DNA from: Pseudomonadota bacterium
Lineage (GTDB): Bacteria; Pseudomonadota; Gammaproteobacteria; Xanthomonadales; Xanthomonadaceae
Reading direction: 5' to 3'
DNA: 9,111 nt
Assembly (NCBI GenBank): GCA_023461075.1
Contig: JAEWNY010000102.1
Location: forward strand, 1-9,111
Positions 6,473-9,111 of this stretch are shown here, piece after piece. Position 1 is the first letter of the stretch; the number at the start of each line of letters is the position of its first letter. Under the pieces are notes generated by a model. That model did not search any database. It was not told where the DNA came from and worked only from the letters and a program-made list of their open reading frames with translations. A program made the position numbers and the translations under genes.

Positions 6473-7870
6473 TCAGCGTTGCGCCGGACGCGCCAACTGC
6501 TGGAACTTGCGACCGACGAGCATCGCGATCTCCAGCGCCTGCTCGTAATTGAGACGCGGGTCGACCGTCGAGCGATAGGCGCGTTCGAGGTCAGCATCGG
6601 TCAGGTCGCGTGCACCACCGGTGCATTCGGTGACGTCCTCGCCCGTCAGTTCCAGATGGATGCCGCCCAACCGCGTGCCGGCTGCAGCGTGCAGGTCGAA
6701 GGCATCCTCGATCTCTCCACGGATGTTCTCGAAACGCCGGGTCTTGTAGCCGTTGCTGCTGTTCTCGGTATTGCCGTGCATTGGGTCGCACACCCAGAGC
6801 ACGCGTGAACCTTCGCGCTTCAACGCCTCCAGCAGCGGCGGCAGCTTGTCGGCGATTGCCTGCGCGCCCATGCGATGGATCAGCGTCAGCCGGCCCGGTT
6901 CGTTCTCGGGATTGAGCACCGCGATCAACCTGCGCAGGTGGTCGACCGACATCGACGGCCCCACCTTCACCGCGACGGGGTTGCGGATGCCGCGGAAGTA
7001 TTCGACATGCGCGCCATCCAGCGCCGCGGTGCGCATCCCGATCCACGGGAAGTGCGTGCCGAGGTTGAACCATCCCCACTGCCGTGGAACCTGCCGGGTC
7101 AGCGCCTGTTCGTAGGGCAGCAGCAACGCCTCGTGCGAGGTGAAGAAGTCGACGCGATCCAGGTTGTGCGCCGGCTCACCCGAGAGCGTTTCCATGAAGC
7201 GCATCGCATCGGCGATGCCGCCGACGATGCGGTGGTACTCGTCGGCCAGCGGCGATTCCTTCACCCACGACAGGTCCCAGTTCTCGGGATGGTGCAGGTC
7301 GGCGAATCCGCCATCGATCAGCGAGCGCACGAAGTTGATGGTCAGGCCCGAGCGCGAGTGCGCATCGATCATCCGCTGCGGATCGGGCACGCGCGCGGCG
7401 GCATCGAAATCCGGGGCATTGACGATGTCGCCACGGTAACTCGGCAACTCGATGCCGTCGCGCGCCTCGACATCGGACGAGCGCGGCTTGGCGTACTGCC
7501 CGGCAAATCGTCCCACCCGCACCACCGGCATGCGCATGCCATGCACCAGCACCAGGCTCATCTGCAGCAGCACCTTGAGCCGGTTGGTGATGATCTCCGG
7601 CCGGCAATAGGCGAAGTTCTCGCAGCAATCACCGCCCTGCAGAAGGAAACGCCGCCCTTCCTGTGCCTCCGCCAGTTGCTGGCGCAGCGACATGATTTCC
7701 CAGGATGTCACCAGCGGCGGCAGCGCGTGCAATTCGTCGAGTACGTCTTGCAGGCCGGCCGCATCGGGATAGGCCGGCTGTTGCGCCACCGGCAACGCAC
7801 GCCAGGAATCCGGTTGCCAGTTGGCCGGCAAGTTCACCGGCTGCGGGGTCTGCGACGTCGAACGATTCAT
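6473..7870 (-). CDS. Class II 3-deoxy-7-phosphoheptulonate (DAHP) synthase
   Basis: The 465-residue enzyme condenses phosphoenolpyruvate and erythrose 4-phosphate to DAHP, the first step of the shikimate pathway, in the cytoplasm. It is of the class II (plant/AroAII) type and near the Mycobacterium tuberculosis enzyme in length (462). Metal ligands line up with that enzyme: C82 in LLQGGDCCENF, H365 in CDPMHGNT, E407 in GIHLELTGED, and D437 in VDPRLN. Other conserved segments are RVGRFAGQYAKPRS, PSYRGD, FFTSHEALLLPYE and NPVAVKVGPS. The N-terminal part before the barrel (about 1-60) is the long form, so it may keep the elements used for allosteric control. The start at 7870 is fixed by AAGGTG five bases upstream and by the ATGA overlap with dsbB, which indicates translational coupling. 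Longer in-frame extension to 8263 would run through dsbB and is rejected. Supply of aromatic amino acids is the default role; dedication to a secondary aromatic product is possible but has no local support. Confidence 0.95.
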   Translation of the reverse strand: MNRSTSQTPQPVNLPANWQPDSWRALPVAQQPAYPDAAGLQDVLDELHALPPLVTSWEIMSLRQQLAEAQEGRRFLLQGGDCCENFAYCRPEIITNRLKVLLQMSLVLVHGMRMPVVRVGRFAGQYAKPRSSDVEARDGIELPSYRGDIVNAPDFDAAARVPDPQRMIDAHSRSGLTINFVRSLIDGGFADLHHPENWDLSWVKESPLADEYHRIVGGIADAMRFMETLSGEPAHNLDRVDFFTSHEALLLPYEQALTRQVPRQWGWFNLGTHFPWIGMRTAALDGAHVEYFRGIRNPVAVKVGPSMSVDHLRRLIAVLNPENEPGRLTLIHRMGAQAIADKLPPLLEALKREGSRVLWVCDPMHGNTENSSNGYKTRRFENIRGEIEDAFDLHAAAGTRLGGIHLELTGEDVTECTGGARDLTDADLERAYRSTVDPRLNYEQALEIAMLVGRKFQQLARPAQR

Positions 7871-8373
7871 CGCGTCACCTTGCGACCGAGCGCCGCCCAC
7901 AGTGCCCATGCGCCCAGCAGCACGAACCAGATAAGCGACCACATCGGCATCGTCAGGCCCAGGAAGGTCCAGTCGATGTTGCTGCAGTCGCCGCTCGCGG
8001 TCAGCACCTTGCGGATCGCGCCAGGCCAGCCGTTCATCGCCACCAGGAAGTCGAGACCGCCGCTGCAGGTGGATACCGGCGGCGGATTCAGCTGCACCAT
8101 CACATGGCGCCCGGCGATCGCGATGCCGGCGAGCGACGCCAGTGACGCGAACACGCCATAGGTCCTGCGGCCACCTGAGCCACGCGGCGCATGCAGGCCG
8201 CCGACCAGGAACACCACGCCCAGCGCCGCGAAAGCGATGCGTTGCAGGATGCAGAACGGGCACGGCATCAGCCGCTCGACGAACTGCACGTAAATCGCGT
8301 AGCCGATCAGCCCGGCGCAGGCCAGGAATCCCAGCAGGTAACGCGTGCGGAACGACCAGTGCAGCGGGTTCAT
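7867..8373 (-). CDS. dsbB: Disulfide bond formation protein B
   Basis: The 168-residue inner-membrane protein reoxidises the periplasmic thiol oxidase DsbA and passes electrons to quinone. Four transmembrane helices are visible at about 12-30, 44-61, 72-91 and 142-163. The first periplasmic loop carries the CPFC pair (C38, C41), followed by Q44-R45, equivalent to the quinone-associated arginine. The second loop carries C103 and C130, the pair that exchanges with DsbA. Spacing and length (E. coli: 176) are normal, and all four redox cysteines are present, so it should be active. The start at 8373 has only a weak ribosome-binding site, but an upstream ATG on the same strand is out of frame. The stop overlaps the DAHP synthase start by ATGA. 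No dsbA gene is in the window. The terminator behind rplQ separates dsbB from the ribosomal-protein transcript, so dsbB probably has its own promoter. Confidence 0.95.
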   Translation of the reverse strand: MNPLHWSFRTRYLLGFLACAGLIGYAIYVQFVERLMPCPFCILQRIAFAALGVVFLVGGLHAPRGSGGRRTYGVFASLASLAGIAIAGRHVMVQLNPPPVSTCSGGLDFLVAMNGWPGAIRKVLTASGDCSNIDWTFLGLTMPMWSLIWFVLLGAWALWAALGRKVTR

Positions 8374-8453
8374 CGACAGGCCATGGAGTGGGCGTGGATC
8401 ATGCGTTGCAACATAGCAGAAGGCGGGCGCTTTCAGCGCAAAAAACCGGACCG

Positions 8454-8482
8454 ATTATCGCCATGACGCGCTTCCCAACGAA
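8454..8482 (-). promoter_or_regulatory. Candidate promoter for dsbB and DAHP synthase
   Basis: On the minus strand TTCGTT (8482-8477) and GATAAT (8459-8454) are separated by 17 bases. The -10 box matches five of six consensus bases; the -35 is poor. It begins right after the rplQ terminator hairpin and would give a leader of about 75 bases before the dsbB ATG. A weaker alternative -10, TATGTT, lies at 8415-8410 without a suitable -35. Assignment is by motif and position only. Confidence 0.35.
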
Positions 8483-8483
8483 T

Positions 8484-8506
8484 GACCCCGGCGCGAGGCC
8501 GGGGTC
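8484..8506 (-). terminator. Hairpin terminator after rplQ
   Basis: GACCCCGGC and GCCGGGGTC form a perfect 9-bp stem around a 5-base loop, 24 bases past the rplQ stop codon on the minus strand. With one bulge the stem extends by GAA/TTC. The following minus-strand bases (ATTCGTTGGG) are only weakly T-rich, so it may not be fully intrinsic, but strength and position fit the end of a ribosomal-protein operon. Confidence 0.7.
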
Positions 8507-8530
8507 TTCGGAAAAACATTTCGCTGCTGT

Positions 8531-8908
8531 TTACTCGGCGCTCGGCGCACCCGGGCGATCGACCAGTTCGACATACGCCATCGGCGCATTGTCGCCGGCG
8601 CGGAAGCCGCACTTGAGGATGCGCAGGTAGCCGCCTGGACGGCTGGAATAGCGGGGGCCGAGCACGGTAAACAGCGTGCCGACGGCTTCCTTGTCGCGCA
8701 GGCGCGCGAAGGCAAGACGGCGGTTGGCGACCGAATCGGTCTTGGCCAGGGTGATCAGCGGCTCGGCGACGCGGCGCAGTTCCTTGGCCTTGGGCAGGGT
8801 GGTCTTGATCAGATCGTGCATGAACAGCGAGGCGGCCATGTTGGTGAACATCGCCTGGCGGTGGGCGCTGGTGCGGTTGAACTTGCGACCGGCTTTCTGG
8901 TGACGCAT
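8531..8908 (-). CDS. rplQ: 50S ribosomal protein L17
   Basis: The 125-residue product is L17, a structural protein of the large ribosomal subunit (E. coli: 127 residues). The N-terminus MRHQKAGRKFNRTSAHR is the typical L17 beginning, followed by helices with MFTNMAASLFMHDLIKTTL and AKELRRVAEPLITLAK (to about residue 56). The later segment YLRILKCGFRAGDNAPMAYVELVD (about 94-117) forms the conserved C-terminal part, with a short acidic tail PGAPSAE. The start at 8908 has a clear AAGGAA eight bases upstream. The gene normally ends the alpha operon (rpsD-rpoA-rplQ), which fits the hairpin terminator 24 bases past its stop. A long spacer lies before it. Confidence 0.97.
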   Translation of the reverse strand: MRHQKAGRKFNRTSAHRQAMFTNMAASLFMHDLIKTTLPKAKELRRVAEPLITLAKTDSVANRRLAFARLRDKEAVGTLFTVLGPRYSSRPGGYLRILKCGFRAGDNAPMAYVELVDRPGAPSAE

Positions 8909-9078
8909 GGTCTGGATTCCTTAGGAAAGAAGTGTGGAGCCTTGGACGTCTATGTCGCCTTCCTGGCGCTGTATGCGGACTGCGGGTGGTCCTTGCCGGC
9001 GTCCCTTGCCGGTCGTGCCGCGGGCTTGTGCCCGTCGGGCGGGTGTTGCAAATCGCGATTACCGAATGAAGCCGCGGC
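8909..9078. other. Spacer upstream of rplQ with hairpins and a tandem repeat
   Basis: The 170 bases before rplQ show no convincing gene in any frame. They contain an imperfect 12-base tandem repeat (GTCCTTGCCGGC at 8989-9000 and GTCCCTTGCCGG at 9001-9012). They also hold an inverted repeat CGGGC-ttgt-GCCCG (9021-9034), and a 6-bp stem CGCGGC-ttac-GCCGCG (9073-9088) overlaps the boundary. Read on the minus strand that last stem has a GTAA (GNRA-type) loop. The rplQ ribosome-binding site is at 8917-8922. Confidence 0.5.
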
Positions 9079-9111
9079 TTACGCCGCGTTTGCACCCCCG
9101 GCCCGGCGCAG
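9079..9111 (-). CDS. rpoA: Possible last codons of rpoA (start outside window)
   Basis: One minus-strand frame entering from the window edge ends in TAA at 9081-9079 and reads LRRAGGANAA. In gammaproteobacteria rpoA precedes rplQ, and some RpoA proteins end with WPPASL plus a short variable charged or alanine-rich tail (Pseudomonas is remembered as WPPASLKK...). This fragment would fit as the end of such a tail. With only ten residues visible this is a guess from gene order; other frames are equally open at the edge. Confidence 0.3.
   Translation of the reverse strand: MRRAGGANAA

Noticed and set aside
6875..8161. Long plus-strand frame antisense to DAHP synthase and dsbB (428 residues)
   Set aside because: It spans two well-supported genes on the other strand, has H/R/Q-rich shadow composition and no domain that I recognise.
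7871..8263. In-frame extension of DAHP synthase into dsbB
   Set aside because: The extra residues are a shadow of dsbB; the start at 7870 has a good ribosome-binding site and the ATGA overlap.
8421..8446. GCGC stem next to an A-run upstream of dsbB as a terminator
   Set aside because: The A/T-run lies on the wrong side of the stem for termination on the minus strand, and no plus-strand gene ends here.
8433..9095. Minus-strand frame covering rplQ and its spacer
   Set aside because: It is out of frame with L17 and has R/P/H-rich content without motifs.

Overview
The window is high-GC bacterial chromosome with dense, mostly housekeeping genes and codons that mostly end in G or C. The gene set suggests a gammaproteobacterium of the Xanthomonadaceae/Lysobacteraceae type (Lysobacter, Luteimonas, Stenotrophomonas and relatives). 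It includes TypA/BipA, ribosomal protein L17, DsbB, a class II DAHP synthase, and an exported amidase that closely resembles, from memory, the Stenotrophomonas maltophilia peptide amidase. The taxon is inferred from protein resemblance; no database search was possible. I see no mobile element, CRISPR array, tRNA, rRNA or prophage signature.

Layout, left to right. Positions 1-351 (+) hold the C-terminal end of an uncharacterised protein whose start lies outside the window. A spacer of about 240 bases follows without a convincing gene. On the minus strand come a lipoprotein with an LprI/DUF1311-like C-terminal domain (589-1452), a cytosolic cyclophilin peptidyl-prolyl isomerase (1554-2048) and a small two-helix membrane protein (2072-2314). 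A divergent intergenic region carries a TATAAT box for the plus-strand typA gene (2447-4291). TypA is followed in the same direction by a DUF2127 membrane protein (4329-4817) and the exported amidase (4883-6463). The amidase meets a minus-strand block tail to tail, with only 9 bases between stop codons. Read in its own direction, that block is a possible rpoA tail (9079-9111), rplQ (8531-8908), a strong hairpin terminator (8484-8506), dsbB (7867-8373) and class II DAHP synthase (6473-7870). The last two genes overlap by ATGA.

Functionally the region mixes translation (L17, TypA), protein folding (cyclophilin, DsbB), entry to the shikimate pathway (DAHP synthase) and envelope or exported proteins (lipoprotein, DUF2127 protein, amidase). 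They do not form one obvious pathway. The clearest coupling is dsbB with DAHP synthase, through overlapping start and stop codons.

I find no clear evidence of a new defence or mobile system. The observations most worth checking are local: a GC-only hairpin just upstream of the typA start, a cUUCGg hairpin burying one candidate amidase start, an inverted repeat over the presumed -35 region of the lipoprotein gene, the dsbB/DAHP synthase overlap, and a long structured spacer in front of rplQ.
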